Assembly (NCBI RefSeq): GCF_017874735.1
Contig: NZ_JAGGLV010000001.1
Location: 186,001-250,000, forward strand
Direction: 5' to 3'
DNA length: 64,000 nucleotides
DNA from: Paenibacillus silagei
Lineage (GTDB): Bacteria > Bacillota > Bacilli > Paenibacillales > Paenibacillaceae
Position 1 is the stretch's first letter. Every line of letters begins with the position of its first letter. The position numbers and the translations under genes are program-made. The notes under the pieces are model-generated. The model was not told where the DNA came from. It did no database searches and worked only from the letters and a program-made list of their open reading frames with translations. Below, piece after piece: positions 27,198 through 36,370 of this stretch.

Positions 27198-27477
27198 TTA
27201 GGGATCGCCGCCTGAGCCTTCCGGTATCATAGCTGTGCTTCGCAAAAGTAAAAGTATCTAAAGTTTGAATCTTCCGCACCTAAATTATATCGAATATGAT
27301 AAGCGCTTTCGGTGAGCATTCTATGACCATTCCCTGGAATTGTCGCACTTTTGTCATAATTAGGCTGCTGCTTTGGCCTTCTGTCCCCCTATGCTTTAGA
27401 TTGTCCGTTGTGCATTGACGCGGCGGAATGGTTTCTTTAAAATTTAAACTAAAATCAACAGGTGAAGGAGCAACGCT

Positions 27478-28479
27478 ATGGAGCCGCTGACTGACCCTTT
27501 TGGACGCATACATGATTACCTACGCATCTCGGTTACTGACCGCTGCAACCTGCGCTGTATCTATTGTATGCCCGCCGAAGGAATGCAATTCCAGCCGCAG
27601 GACGAGATTATGAGCTACGAGGAGATTGCCGCTGTGGTGGAGGCGCTTGCGCCCCTGGGCCTGCGGAAGGTCCGGCTGACGGGGGGCGAACCGCTGGTCC
27701 GCAAGGATCTGGAGAAGCTGGTCTCTATGATCGCCGTCATACCCGGCATAGATGACATATCATTGACGACGAACGGGCTGATGCTGCCAGCCAAAGCGGC
27801 TATCCTGAAGCAGGCCGGGCTGTCCCGGGTGAACATCAGCCTGGATTCGCTGCGGCCGGACCGCTTCTCGATGATTACCCGCGGCGGCGATGTTGCCAAG
27901 GTGCTGAAGGGAATTGAAGCCGCAGAAGCCGCCGGCCTGTCCCCGATCAAGCTGAATGTCGTGCTGATGAAAGGCATTAACGATGACGAGATCAAGGACT
28001 TCATCGCCCTGACACTGAATAGCCCGCTGAATGTGCGGTTCATTGAATACATGCCGATTGGCAGCGCCAGCGATGCCTGGCGGCAGACCTATCTGCCGCT
28101 GGAGACTGTAGTAGCGGCCTGCAAGGAAACTGGCTGGACCACCGAGGAGGCCGACATGCCCTCCGGGAATGGCCCTTCCCAGAACCGGCGGGTCACCGGC
28201 GCGAAGGGAACCTTCGGGCTGATCCATCCGGTCAGCGAGCATTTTTGCGACAATTGTAACCGCCTGCGCCTAACCGCCGACGGCAACATCAAAGCCTGCC
28301 TGTACTGGCAGGACGAATATAATGTGCGCCCGCTGATCAGCTCCCCTGCGGCGGTGCAGGCCCTGTTCCGCGAGGCGCTAGGCAACAAGCCGCATAATCA
28401 TGAGATGGCGCTGGCCCTGGAGCACAAAGCCCAGAGCCACACCCCCACCGCCCGCCGCATGTCGCAGATTGGCGGGTAG
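27478..28479 (+). CDS. moaA: GTP 3',8-cyclase MoaA (molybdenum cofactor biosynthesis)
   Basis: A radical SAM enzyme that starts molybdopterin synthesis by rearranging GTP to 3',8-cyclo-GTP. The SAM iron-sulfur cluster is bound by C23, C27 and C30 (CNLRCIYC) and the substrate-side cluster by C257, C260 and C274 (Cx2Cx13C). The essential C-terminal Gly-Gly tail is present (QIGG, 333 residues). The start ATG 27478 follows GAAGGAG. No other moa/moe gene is in view; with the divergent torD-like gene it forms a small molybdoenzyme-related pair. Confidence 0.96.
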   Translation: MEPLTDPFGRIHDYLRISVTDRCNLRCIYCMPAEGMQFQPQDEIMSYEEIAAVVEALAPLGLRKVRLTGGEPLVRKDLEKLVSMIAVIPGIDDISLTTNGLMLPAKAAILKQAGLSRVNISLDSLRPDRFSMITRGGDVAKVLKGIEAAEAAGLSPIKLNVVLMKGINDDEIKDFIALTLNSPLNVRFIEYMPIGSASDAWRQTYLPLETVVAACKETGWTTEEADMPSGNGPSQNRRVTGAKGTFGLIHPVSEHFCDNCNRLRLTADGNIKACLYWQDEYNVRPLISSPAAVQALFREALGNKPHNHEMALALEHKAQSHTPTARRMSQIGG

Positions 28480-28499
28480 GGCACGGCGACAAATGTAAT

Positions 28500-28532
28500 A
28501 GGCCCATGAACAAGTTCATGGGCCTGCTTGTT
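28500..28532 (+). terminator. moaA terminator
   Basis: AGGCCCATGAA-CAAG-TTCATGGGCCT, an 11-bp perfect stem, followed by GCTTGTTT, lies 20 bp after the moaA stop. Confidence 0.85.
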
Positions 28533-28561
28533 TAGAATAGATTCATAGTTAAAGTGTTAAG

Positions 28562-29143
28562 CTACTCCAACACACTCATTGAAGCAACAGCCTTTTCATA
28601 AGCCTCTGGATCAATTTGTTTGGCAGATTTCATGCTAAAGTAAATTCCATCAATCTCAAAATATAAGAACTCCTGGGACCCTTTTTCCTTAATCCAATTT
28701 CCCGTTATGGTTTGAGTAAGCTGAACTTTTCTTGTTGTTTCAATTTCGTGTAACGGTTCAAGCTCTCTGGAAGACTCCGTAATTAAACCACGAATAAACG
28801 AGAGATTAACTTCATTTTCTCCAGCCTTAACGCTATGCAGGTAGTCGTCAACACCCAAGCCAACTGTGGGTATGTACACTTTACTAAGTCCAGCTTTCTT
28901 CGCAGCAGTAAGGATTTCGTTTATTTGCTCATCGGTGTAACTTAACAGTTCACCTTGTTGCTCCTCTAGATTGTCCTTCTCTCCTGGATCGTTATCAGCA
29001 TTTACGGTTTGGATCGGCTCAGTCACAGACGGCTTACCGGTCGGGGCTGGATCAGAAGAAGATATGTTACTAACCTGACTACAACCAACTAACAATATTT
29101 CTATTAATACGACACTCGCCAATAATCTTCTTTTATTGTTCAT
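28562..29143 (-). CDS. Hypothetical lipoprotein
   Basis: A 193-residue protein with a lipoprotein signal peptide (MNNKRRLLASVVLIEILLVG followed by Cys at 21) and then a Ser/Pro/Asn-rich linker. The mature part is Glu/Lys-rich, with no family I recognise; segments such as YTDEQINEILTAAKKAGL and a closing ISMKSAKQID are not diagnostic. It is expected to be anchored on the outer face of the membrane. The start ATG 29143 has GGAGGAATTAAG upstream. It follows the orphan HTH-TPR regulator at 29356 across a hairpin. Confidence 0.75.
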   Translation of the reverse strand: MNNKRRLLASVVLIEILLVGCSQVSNISSSDPAPTGKPSVTEPIQTVNADNDPGEKDNLEEQQGELLSYTDEQINEILTAAKKAGLSKVYIPTVGLGVDDYLHSVKAGENEVNLSFIRGLITESSRELEPLHEIETTRKVQLTQTITGNWIKEKGSQEFLYFEIDGIYFSMKSAKQIDPEAYEKAVASMSVLE

Positions 29144-29280
29144 TCTTAATTCCTCCCCATACTTCAGAAACCTATTTATCCATCATAGGCTAGACTGCCT
29201 GCGGAAAGTTCTCATAATGGTCTCAATAATATTTCATTTTTGGAAATCTATAATATCATTCTGTGCTGTACCCAACGCAC

Positions 29281-29315
29281 AACGGCCGAGATTCCTTGAA
29301 GGATTCTCAGCCGTT
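29281..29315 (-). terminator. Hairpin after the orphan HTH-TPR regulator
   Basis: AACGGC-GAGATTCCTT...AAGGATTCTC-GCCGTT makes a 15-pair stem with one mismatch. On the minus strand the downstream tract is GTGCG, without T-run, so it may stabilise the 3' end rather than terminate. Confidence 0.5.
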
Positions 29316-29355
29316 ATGTATGGAGGATCTATAGTTTAAGCCGTTCCTGAATACT

Positions 29356-30678
29356 TCAGCCCGACTTCGGAATATCCGAAATCGCAATCTCGAAATCCAC
29401 GGATATGGTCCCCCGGATCACTTGCTGCTCGCTGTCTAATTTGGCGGATAAGTCTACGCTTTGCATAATCACATCATCGCCTTTGTACCGCTTGCGGGAT
29501 AGATAGTAGGTCGCCAGCTCGCTGCAGAATTGGGTGTAGTTTTTTTCATGAATGAACTTGTTGTGCTCACCAAAGATACTATAAACCTTCCGGTAAGGAA
29601 TGTAGTCCGCAAATCTCTGTATCACATGATCCACGTCCCACTTATACTGATTAGCCAATTGAACGATCTTGAACAGCGCCATAAAAATCTCGTTCTCACA
29701 GGTGGAGATATACTCTATATATTCTTCCAGCACCTCAATCTGCCCATCCATTAAGCGGTAAAGGTACGTATTAGCCGTTCCCCATTCTATATATTGAGCC
29801 TTAATACGTCTTGCTTCTTCGTCATCTTCCCGTATCCAGCTGTGATCCATGTACTGAGGTACCATATCCAGTGCGGTTTTATAGTCGCCCAGCTCTTCAT
29901 AAACACAGGATCTCATAAGCTGAGCATATAAAATATATGTATACAGCGGCTTTTTATAAAATTGATTGCTACTATGCTTACGATGCACTTGTCCGTGGAG
30001 TTCATATTGAACAGTGGCGACTCTTAGCAGTTCTTCTACAGACTGAGATACTTTGTCCCACGCCTGAAGCCCACTGTATAAATTAGCCAACTGCTTCAGC
30101 GCATCCAACTGATTGACTTCATCCAGCTTATCGACATAATTCTCTAATATAGTAGCAGCGATTAGATTTTTCTGCGGATCATCGCCCAGATTAATGAGGA
30201 AGAGCCGATACTGGCAGAGCGCCAGCCGTTCGGAATGCTGGTATTTCTCGCTGGCTCCCACATTTTCGTAGATTAGTGCTGCGGCCTGCCAGTTTTTCTG
30301 CTCAAATAACTCCTCCGCAACCTCGAACAGCAGCGGTGCATACAGCAGATTATCCAGTAAATTTTGTGCCACCCGCTCAATGCAATCCAGACGCGATAGC
30401 GCCGCGCATTGCAGCAGGAATGGCCGTAAACGCCGCCAAGTCGGCGTCGAATCGTATAGACATTCATCAACATACTGACTGTAAAAGTAATCCTCCGGCA
30501 GCCCCATCCCGCTGGTCACGCGGGTCAGATGGTTCATCGCTAAGGCCTGCTGGCCTTTCATTACCCGGCTGAGTGTGCCGGAATGAATTCCGCTGGCAAT
30601 CGCAAACTGATTAATAGACAGTTTATGTTTTGTGAGATACGCCGCTATCTCGTCTCGAATTTTGACTGTATGCTCCAC
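29356..30678 (-). CDS. XRE-type HTH regulator with TPR-like domain (orphan paralogue)
   Basis: About 440 residues. An N-terminal XRE helix-turn-helix (LSINQFAIASGIHSGTLSRV) is joined to a long helical-repeat region like that of RRNPP regulators (PlcR, NprR). It is a clear paralogue of the 31222-32613 protein along almost its whole length (both have TPTWRRLRPF, SEKYQ.SERLA.CQYRLF and GTANTYLYRL.DGQ). The similarity ends at SAKLDSEQQ; the last 40 residues of the paralogue are replaced by a shorter unrelated tail, and no pro-peptide follows. I place the start at GTG 30678 behind AAGGTGG rather than TTG 30711, which lacks a ribosome site. Confidence 0.82.
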   Translation of the reverse strand: MEHTVKIRDEIAAYLTKHKLSINQFAIASGIHSGTLSRVMKGQQALAMNHLTRVTSGMGLPEDYFYSQYVDECLYDSTPTWRRLRPFLLQCAALSRLDCIERVAQNLLDNLLYAPLLFEVAEELFEQKNWQAAALIYENVGASEKYQHSERLALCQYRLFLINLGDDPQKNLIAATILENYVDKLDEVNQLDALKQLANLYSGLQAWDKVSQSVEELLRVATVQYELHGQVHRKHSSNQFYKKPLYTYILYAQLMRSCVYEELGDYKTALDMVPQYMDHSWIREDDEEARRIKAQYIEWGTANTYLYRLMDGQIEVLEEYIEYISTCENEIFMALFKIVQLANQYKWDVDHVIQRFADYIPYRKVYSIFGEHNKFIHEKNYTQFCSELATYYLSRKRYKGDDVIMQSVDLSAKLDSEQQVIRGTISVDFEIAISDIPKSG

Positions 30679-30754
30679 AGCAGTTACCACCTTTTTTATA
30701 CACGTGTCCAATGGAACTTATATCTGACTCTCCGATTGTTTCTTGAAGCACTGT

Positions 30755-30934
30755 TTAAGCAGGCGGCCTTTTATTCATCCGGTAGGCATTATCGTAGGCA
30801 TTGAGCAGCTCATCCAGCACCACGGATTGCCGCAAGACCTCAGGATGATTGAAACCGCCATATTGAATATGTAATGTATGAAGCTTACTTCTAGCTTGCT
30901 CTATGCGAATTCTAACGATTGCTGGACTATGCAT
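30755..30934 (-). CDS. Spo0E-like aspartyl-phosphate phosphatase
   Basis: A 59-residue protein starting MHSPAIVRIRIEQARSKLH. It has the helical hairpin of Spo0E/YisI/YnzD proteins, which dephosphorylate Spo0A-P and so delay sporulation: HPEVLRQSVVLDELLNAY carries the SxxLD-type signature, with Ser-Val-Val-Leu-Asp. AAGGAGG lies 10 nt before ATG 30934. It sits between the two paralogous regulators, on the same strand, 77 bp before the orphan regulator's start; a sporulation or competence decision circuit would fit, but that link is inference. Confidence 0.85.
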   Translation of the reverse strand: MHSPAIVRIRIEQARSKLHTLHIQYGGFNHPEVLRQSVVLDELLNAYDNAYRMNKRPPA

Positions 30935-31058
30935 GGGAATCCCGCCTCCTTATGCAACATTATAGATTTTTATGTAAAACTACAAAATAATGGACTGATT
31001 GCATTATCTGTTAAAGTGAATATATTGACAAAGCTCTGACGAGATAGAAGTTGTCCAT

Positions 31059-31092
31059 AAAAAAGACGCCCCTGCATTAGCAGAAGACGCCT
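31059..31092 (-). terminator. Terminator after the pro-peptide gene
   Basis: On the minus strand AGGCGTC-TTCTGC-TAAT-GCAGGG-GCGTCT is followed by TTTTTATGG. It closes the regulator/pro-peptide unit 33 bp after the peptide stop. Confidence 0.82.
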
Positions 31093-31124
31093 AAAATGAT
31101 ACTATTTATAATTCTTGCGCTTAT

Positions 31125-31265
31125 TCAGGCGCCCGTGCCATGACCCATGGTTTCAATCATTTGTTGCTGTATAGGTTTGCTTGCTGGTTCTGCTAGAGGC
31201 ATAGTAATCAGAACAACAATACTACACGAGGCTAGCATTAATATGAGTTTTCTTTTCATTTGCAT
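31125..31265 (-). CDS. Putative secreted signalling pro-peptide (Phr/NprX-like), 46 aa
   Basis: A 46-codon gene I read directly: it opens MQMKRKLILM, continues with a hydrophobic core (LASCSIVVLITM), a possible signal peptidase site after PLA, and a short C-terminal tail ending GHGTGA. AGAGG lies 6 nt before ATG 31265. It overlaps the last 44 bp of the HTH-TPR regulator gene in another frame and is followed by a good terminator. This size, signal sequence and overlap are the hallmarks of pheromone genes of RRNPP systems (Phr, PapR, NprX), whose C-terminal 5-8 residues are processed, exported and re-imported to bind the regulator. The mature peptide is not predictable with certainty; the tail after residue 38 is the best guess. 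Confidence 0.72.
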   Translation of the reverse strand: MQMKRKLILMLASCSIVVLITMPLAEPASKPIQQQMIETMGHGTGA

Positions 31266-32613
31266 CCCGTACCTCTTTTATTAAGATTTTGTATTGCATC
31301 TGTTCATCTTCCCCGGCAATATGCCTGTTCTGCTCGAATAAATCAACACATTTGAAGATCATGCTCTCATTATTAAGTTTAGATGATGATTCCAAACTTC
31401 GTAGGATATATCCAATGCCTTCACTACGACTATTCCGTAAATAATAGACTCCCAGCTCAACAAGAAATCGAGCATGTTGGTCAGCTTTAATCTGCTGATT
31501 GTACGCTCCGAACTCATTAAGATGTATCCTATATGGCATATAATCAGAGAAGCGCTCCAGGACAGAGTCTACACTCCAGTTATACAGATTCGCAGATTTG
31601 ACGATATAAAATAAAGCTGTGAAGATCTCACCTTGTTGCGTGGAAATATAATTAACATAATCATCTAATACCTCTAGCTGTCCATCCAGTAACCGATACA
31701 AGTAAGTATTAGCCTTACCCCATTCCTGAAATTGCGTTACAGTCCTCTTCGCTTCTTCACTTTCTTCATGTATCCAATCTACGTCGGAATATAAAGGAAC
31801 AAGTTCAAGAGCCTTTTTGTAGTCTCCATATTCCTCGTATACATTGGAACGCATTAGATGAGCATACAATATATAAAAGCAAAGAGGTCTTTCTCCGCTC
31901 TTCACTGCCTCTTTATATTTCGGGTTACAATACAGATCGTACCGGATTGTCGCAAGCCGAAGCAGCTCAATAGCAAGCTCATTTACTTTATTCCACAGTT
32001 GCAGTGTATAGTAGACATGCATAAGATCCTTCAACCCATCCAACTGATCCGCCTCATTCAGGCGCGGAATGTAGCTCTCGAACAGAGTTGCCGCGCGCAG
32101 GTTCGTGCTCTGGTCATCACCCAGGGCAATCTGGAACAGACGGTATTGGCAGGTGGCCAAGCGTTCAGAATACTGGTATTTCTCGCTGGCGCTAACATTC
32201 TCATAGAGCAGTGCAGCCGCCGGCCAGTGGCCCTGCTGGAACAAGCCTTCCGCAACCTCGTACAGCATGGGGACATACGTCAGATTATCCAGCAAGTTCT
32301 GAACCAGCAGCTCAATACAATCCGTACGCCCCAGTTCCGCACATTTCACAATGAACGGGCGAAGCCGCCGCCAGGTCGGTGCCGAATAATAGAAGCATTC
32401 CTCCACATATAGGCTGTAAAAAAAATCCTCACTAAGCCCCATTCCTGCAGTGATTAACTCCAGATGGCTCATGGCAATGGGCTGATGGCCATTAATAATC
32501 CGGCTCAGTGTCCCGGAATTAATGCCGGATCTTATGGCGAACTGATTAATGGACAGCCCATGCTGGGTTAAATAATCTGCAAGCTGGTCTCGAATCATGA
32601 CTGCAGGCTTCAA
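31222..32613 (-). CDS. RRNPP-like HTH-TPR quorum-sensing regulator
   Basis: About 463 residues. XRE helix-turn-helix (LSINQFAIRSGINSGTLSRI) followed by about 390 residues of helical repeats, the layout of peptide-binding RRNPP regulators; the length is close to NprR (about 420). I choose the TTG at 32613 behind GGGAGGTGG; the longer frame from 32631 would contain that site. The C-terminus (NEKKTHINASLV) overlaps the start of the 46-residue pro-peptide gene, which suggests translational coupling and that the two are a receptor-signal pair. Targets are unknown; neighbours include a Spo0E-like gene and the paralogue at 29356. Confidence 0.82.
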   Translation of the reverse strand: MKPAVMIRDQLADYLTQHGLSINQFAIRSGINSGTLSRIINGHQPIAMSHLELITAGMGLSEDFFYSLYVEECFYYSAPTWRRLRPFIVKCAELGRTDCIELLVQNLLDNLTYVPMLYEVAEGLFQQGHWPAAALLYENVSASEKYQYSERLATCQYRLFQIALGDDQSTNLRAATLFESYIPRLNEADQLDGLKDLMHVYYTLQLWNKVNELAIELLRLATIRYDLYCNPKYKEAVKSGERPLCFYILYAHLMRSNVYEEYGDYKKALELVPLYSDVDWIHEESEEAKRTVTQFQEWGKANTYLYRLLDGQLEVLDDYVNYISTQQGEIFTALFYIVKSANLYNWSVDSVLERFSDYMPYRIHLNEFGAYNQQIKADQHARFLVELGVYYLRNSRSEGIGYILRSLESSSKLNNESMIFKCVDLFEQNRHIAGEDEQMQYKILIKEVRDANEKKTHINASLV

Positions 32614-32884
32614 AGCAACACCACCTCCCACATTCCATAATTTAGAACATTATGTTTATATCTGTATGGTAGAGGATGGGATTTCAACCGTCAATAGAAT
32701 AAAGTCAAATAAAACAACTATAGCTCGAAAGTGTGAAGAATTCGAAACAGTTTGGCAAGCGGCTTGCCGAATCTTACGGATACAGGCCGAAACTATGTTA
32801 AACGGCACTCTTTTTCCCAAAAAGGTCCAGAGCATACATAGAGGTATCCAAGGATCTACAAGATTGCTACAAGGGGGAGCGTTT

Positions 32885-33265
32885 ATGAGAAAAATCGGCA
32901 TCATTTCAATTTCATTAATACTATTACTTGTTTTAATATATGTTTTAGTCAGACCAAATCCTGAGATTGTTAGCGTCACTCTTACTTCTGAAACAGCTGA
33001 AACTACTTACACTGATAACGATAGCATCCGGGTATTCAACCATGCTATAAGAACTGTGAAAAAAGTGCGCGGGGCTGTTGATGTGGGTCCACCAACGTAT
33101 CGAATGAATGTTACTTACGCGGATACCGAAGTTGTGAGATTCAGCCTTTATTTAGATTTTAAAACCAAAAGTGGATTTTTGATTAAAGATAGTAATAGCG
33201 AAAAAATGTTGAAATTAAAAGATCGCAGCTCTAAAGAATTAACAGATCTATTGAGCAAAGACTAA
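32885..33265 (+). CDS. Membrane-anchored hypothetical protein (YhfM-like fold, tentative)
   Basis: 126 residues from ATG 32885, which has GGGGGAG 5 nt upstream; the frame is open to 32597 but without ribosome site. One N-terminal membrane segment (residues 4-22, IGIISISLILLLVLIYVLV) is followed by a small extracellular domain: SVTLTSETAETTYTDNDSIRVFNHAI...LKDRSSKELTDLL. This pattern recalls the YhfM-like domain of Bacillus lipoproteins, but the call is from memory of motifs only. No functional context: it is convergent with lysE and divergent from the regulator at 32613. The 271 bp between that start and this one contain no gene I can support. Confidence 0.65.
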   Translation: MRKIGIISISLILLLVLIYVLVRPNPEIVSVTLTSETAETTYTDNDSIRVFNHAIRTVKKVRGAVDVGPPTYRMNVTYADTEVVRFSLYLDFKTKSGFLIKDSNSEKMLKLKDRSSKELTDLLSKD

Positions 33266-33280
33266 TTAAGGGGGAATCAC

Positions 33281-33898
33281 TTAGCCATACAACAGCCCCC
33301 ACAGCTGAACCCCCATGTAGACGGCGATCCCCCAGATCAGCAGGGCGGAAACGGTATTCAGCCCCTTCATAACCTTGCCGGAAGCATCCAGCCTGCCGAG
33401 CTGGCGGCCCGCTGCAGCAAGACCCAGGAACCAAAGCCAGGAGACGGCCACTGTCGCCGCCGCGAATATCCAGCGCACCGCACCATCGTATTGCAGCGAG
33501 CTGGTCCCGATCACGCCCACCGTATCCAGCAGGGCGTGCGGGTTCAGGAGGGACACAGACAGCGCATAAAGGATCTGTCCCTTCGGGGAGAGGCGGCCCG
33601 ACTCATCCTTCGCCGGATCGGAGCGCCAGATTCTCCAGCCCATGAAGGTGAGGAACAGAATGCCCGCACCATATATAACAGGCGTGACCCCGCGCAGCGA
33701 TAAAATGACCAGCGAAACACCGCCGACTGCCGCAGCGATAAGCAGCGTATCGCATATCGCTGCCGTTAGTACGATAGGCAGTACACTACGGAATCTGGTA
33801 TGCTGTGCCCCTTGATTAAAAACGAATATATTCTGCACGCCCAGCGGCAGAATCAGCCCGAAGGCCAGGATAATTCCATGTAGAATGGCCTGCACCAT
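33281..33898 (-). CDS. LysE-family amino-acid exporter
   Basis: A 205-residue membrane protein with about six hydrophobic segments and the LysE/ArgO N-terminal signature PLGVQNIFVFNQG (G-x-x-N near residue 21). Members export basic or other amino acids. The start ATG 33898 follows AAGGGGG. The gene is divergent from a MocR-type regulator at 34709; the hairpin array 2 occupies the space between their promoters. MocR proteins often control a divergent neighbour, so regulation of this exporter by it is plausible. Confidence 0.85.
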   Translation of the reverse strand: MVQAILHGIILAFGLILPLGVQNIFVFNQGAQHTRFRSVLPIVLTAAICDTLLIAAAVGGVSLVILSLRGVTPVIYGAGILFLTFMGWRIWRSDPAKDESGRLSPKGQILYALSVSLLNPHALLDTVGVIGTSSLQYDGAVRWIFAAATVAVSWLWFLGLAAAGRQLGRLDASGKVMKGLNTVSALLIWGIAVYMGVQLWGLLYG

Positions 33899-34169
33899 TT
33901 CTTTTCCCCCTTATATCTTCCTATTGTTGCTTCCCGATAAACAAACCTCCCAGGCTTCCTCCGGTTATAGCCTACTGATCGTACCCTGCCACAGCAGCTA
34001 CCGTAACCATCCAAGTTTATCGACACATACCAACCAAGATGAATGAAAGGGGAGAAATCATGGTAGACTGGAAGAACGAAAGAGAGAAGGAAAGCAAGCA
34101 ATGAGGGATTATGTTAGTCAACAGCGGCTGTGAAGGGGGACAATCGCTCGGTAGCCTGCGCAGTGAGCA

Positions 34170-34660
34170 ATGTGTTCGGTTTTTCGCATACAATCGGCCG
34201 GTTACCTTAGTAGTGACACAATGTATGTTAAAAACAACATACATTGTGGTGGCACGCAGGCGCATGGGCCAAATGTATGCGGAAAACAACATACATTGTG
34301 GTGGCACACAGGCGCGTGGGCCAAATGTATGCGGAAAACAACATACATTGTGGTGGCACGTAGGCGCATGGGCCAAATGTATGCGGAAAACAACATACAT
34401 TGTGGTGGCACGCAGGCGCATGGGCCAAATGTATGCGGAAAACAGCATACATTGTGGCGGCACGCAGGCGCATGGGCCAAATGTATGCGAAAAACAGCAT
34501 ACATTGTGGTGGCACACAGGCTCGTGGGCCAAATGTATGCGGAAAACAACATACATTGTGGTGGCACGCAGGCGCATGGCCGATGTGTTCAGTTTTTCGC
34601 ATACAATGGAGCCGGTTGCCTTGGCAGTGGCACAATGTATTCGGTTTTTCGCCCTTGGCA
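34170..34660. repeat. Tandem hairpin-repeat array 2 (10 units, 50-52 bp)
   Basis: Units begin at 34170, 34221, 34273, 34325, 34377, 34429, 34481, 34533, 34583 and 34635. The seven inner ones have arms ATGTATG/CATACAT, a loop CGGAAAACAA or similar, and the linker TGTGGTGGCACGCAGG followed by CGCATGGGCC. They are the reverse complement of array 1 units with about six differences per 53 bp. The outermost units (34170, 34583, 34635) carry another core type, TGTGTTCGGTTTTTCGCATA or near variants, which also ends array 3. It fills the divergent lysE-mocR promoter region. Confidence 0.95.
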
Positions 34661-34708
34661 TGATAACTGCTAATTGTCTACAATCATTCGTCCGGAAGGA
34701 GCCTGCCC

Positions 34709-36328
34709 TTGACACATTCACAACGCTCCAACCATACAGACTTAAGCACGCCCGGCCAATCCGTACATTCGGAGGCTTCCCGGCCCGCAGCTCCTGAAGC
34801 GCAGCAAGCGGGCGCTGGCTCCGGTCTGCCGGACACCTGGAAGCCGGACCCGGCTTCTCCGCTGCCGCTGCATGGTCAGATCTACGCCTACTTCCTGACC
34901 AAGATCAGCACCGGGGCCTGGCCTGCCGGTATGCGTCTGGCTCCGCAGCGGGAGCTGTCCCGCCAGCTTGGAGTGAACCGCAGTACGGTGGTTACAGCGC
35001 TGGGGCAGCTGACCGCCCTCGGCCTGATTGAAGGCAGACGCGGGGGCGGAACGATAGTTACAGGCATACGTTCTGTGCTCCCGGCTTCCCTTGGTTCCGC
35101 CGGAGAATGCGGAGAAGACGGGGAAGAGGTGCCCCCTGAGCCGGAACACTCAGGCAACTGGAATGACTATGTGGAGGAGGGGATTCACTATCCCAACCTG
35201 CCCACCATCCAGGACATTAACCGGCTCGAATATGAGCCGGGCCTGATCCGCCTTGGCACGGGTGAGCCAGCACCCGAGCTGCTGCCCGGGGCAGCAATGA
35301 ACGAGGTGCTGGCCGGACTCGCGCAGCGCGTTCTTCCCCCACTCTCCTATGAGGAGCCGCTCGGTAGTCCGGCGCTGCGGGCGGCGGTCAGCCAGTTACT
35401 GGCCCGGAGCGGCATTACCGCTGGCCCGGACTCCATTCTGATTACCTCCGGTGCCCTTCAGGGGCTTCAGCTCATTGCCCTCGGGCTGCTGCCGCGCGGC
35501 TCTTCTATCCTGCTGGAGAAGCCGTCTTATCTGTATTCGATTCATGCCTTTCAGTCTGCGGGGGTGAAATTCAGCGGCCTGCCTATGGACGGGCGTGGTC
35601 TGATCCCGGAATACCTCACGGCTGAGGCGATCCGCACTAAGGCGGCGATGCTCTACAGCATCCCTTCCTTTCACAATCCGACCGGAATCCTCATGGATAA
35701 GGGGCGCCGCCAGGAGCTGATGGAGGTCAAAGGCAGACTTGGGCTGCCCATTCTGGAAGATGGGGCCTACCAGGAATTATGGCTGGACGCTCCGCCTCCG
35801 CCTCCGCTGAAGGCGCTGGACCAGGAGGGACGGGTCCTGCATCTGGGCACTCTGTCCAAGGCCGCCAGCCCCGGTCTGCGCATCGGCTGGATTGCCGGAC
35901 CCGAGCCGGTAGTCCGGCGGCTGGCCGACATCAAGATGCAGAGTGATTATGGTGCAAGCTCCCTGTCTCAACTGGCTGCCGCCAGCTGGCTTACGGGCGG
36001 CTATCATGAAGAGCACCTGCATGTGCTGCGCGGCAGACTACGCGCGCGCCGCGACCACATGCTTGAGCTGCTGCAGCTCCATTGCACCGGACTGGCAAGC
36101 TGGAACGTGCCGGCAGGAGGCTTCTATATCTGGCTGTCTCTCCGCCAGGCTGTCTCCCCGCGCAAGCTATTCACCGCAGCGCTACGTGCCGGACTGCTGC
36201 TGAATACAGGCGATCTGTATGACCGCAGCGACCGGCGGCATCTCAGGCTGTCCTACGCTTATGCCTCTGCGGCCGAACTGGAGCGCAGCATCCCCCTGCT
36301 GGCAGAGCTGATCCGGCGGGGACTGTGA
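34709..36328 (+). CDS. MocR/PdxR-family regulator (GntR HTH fused to aminotransferase fold)
   Basis: A 539-residue fusion: N-terminal low-complexity extension of about 50 residues, GntR winged helix (about 55-115, AGMRLAPQRELSRQLGVNRS), and a class I PLP aminotransferase domain with the Schiff-base Lys in GTLSKAASPGLRIGW. Such proteins sense PLP, amino acids or GABA and act as transcription factors. The start is TTG 34709 behind GGAAGGAG. It is divergent from lysE, with array 2 between; ligand and targets are unknown. A long-stem hairpin follows downstream. Confidence 0.9.
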   Translation: MTHSQRSNHTDLSTPGQSVHSEASRPAAPEAQQAGAGSGLPDTWKPDPASPLPLHGQIYAYFLTKISTGAWPAGMRLAPQRELSRQLGVNRSTVVTALGQLTALGLIEGRRGGGTIVTGIRSVLPASLGSAGECGEDGEEVPPEPEHSGNWNDYVEEGIHYPNLPTIQDINRLEYEPGLIRLGTGEPAPELLPGAAMNEVLAGLAQRVLPPLSYEEPLGSPALRAAVSQLLARSGITAGPDSILITSGALQGLQLIALGLLPRGSSILLEKPSYLYSIHAFQSAGVKFSGLPMDGRGLIPEYLTAEAIRTKAAMLYSIPSFHNPTGILMDKGRRQELMEVKGRLGLPILEDGAYQELWLDAPPPPPLKALDQEGRVLHLGTLSKAASPGLRIGWIAGPEPVVRRLADIKMQSDYGASSLSQLAAASWLTGGYHEEHLHVLRGRLRARRDHMLELLQLHCTGLASWNVPAGGFYIWLSLRQAVSPRKLFTAALRAGLLLNTGDLYDRSDRRHLRLSYAYASAAELERSIPLLAELIRRGL

Positions 36329-36370
36329 TTGAGACAGCACAGACGGATTCAACCGAGTACGGCTGCGTAA

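Noticed and set aside
27295..27312. CcpA cre-like sequence TGATAAGCGCTTTC
   Set aside because: One base too long relative to the cre consensus.
34017..34797. Open frames of 120-235 residues on both strands across array 2
   Set aside because: The same repeat effect in several frames; no start signals and no codon bias.
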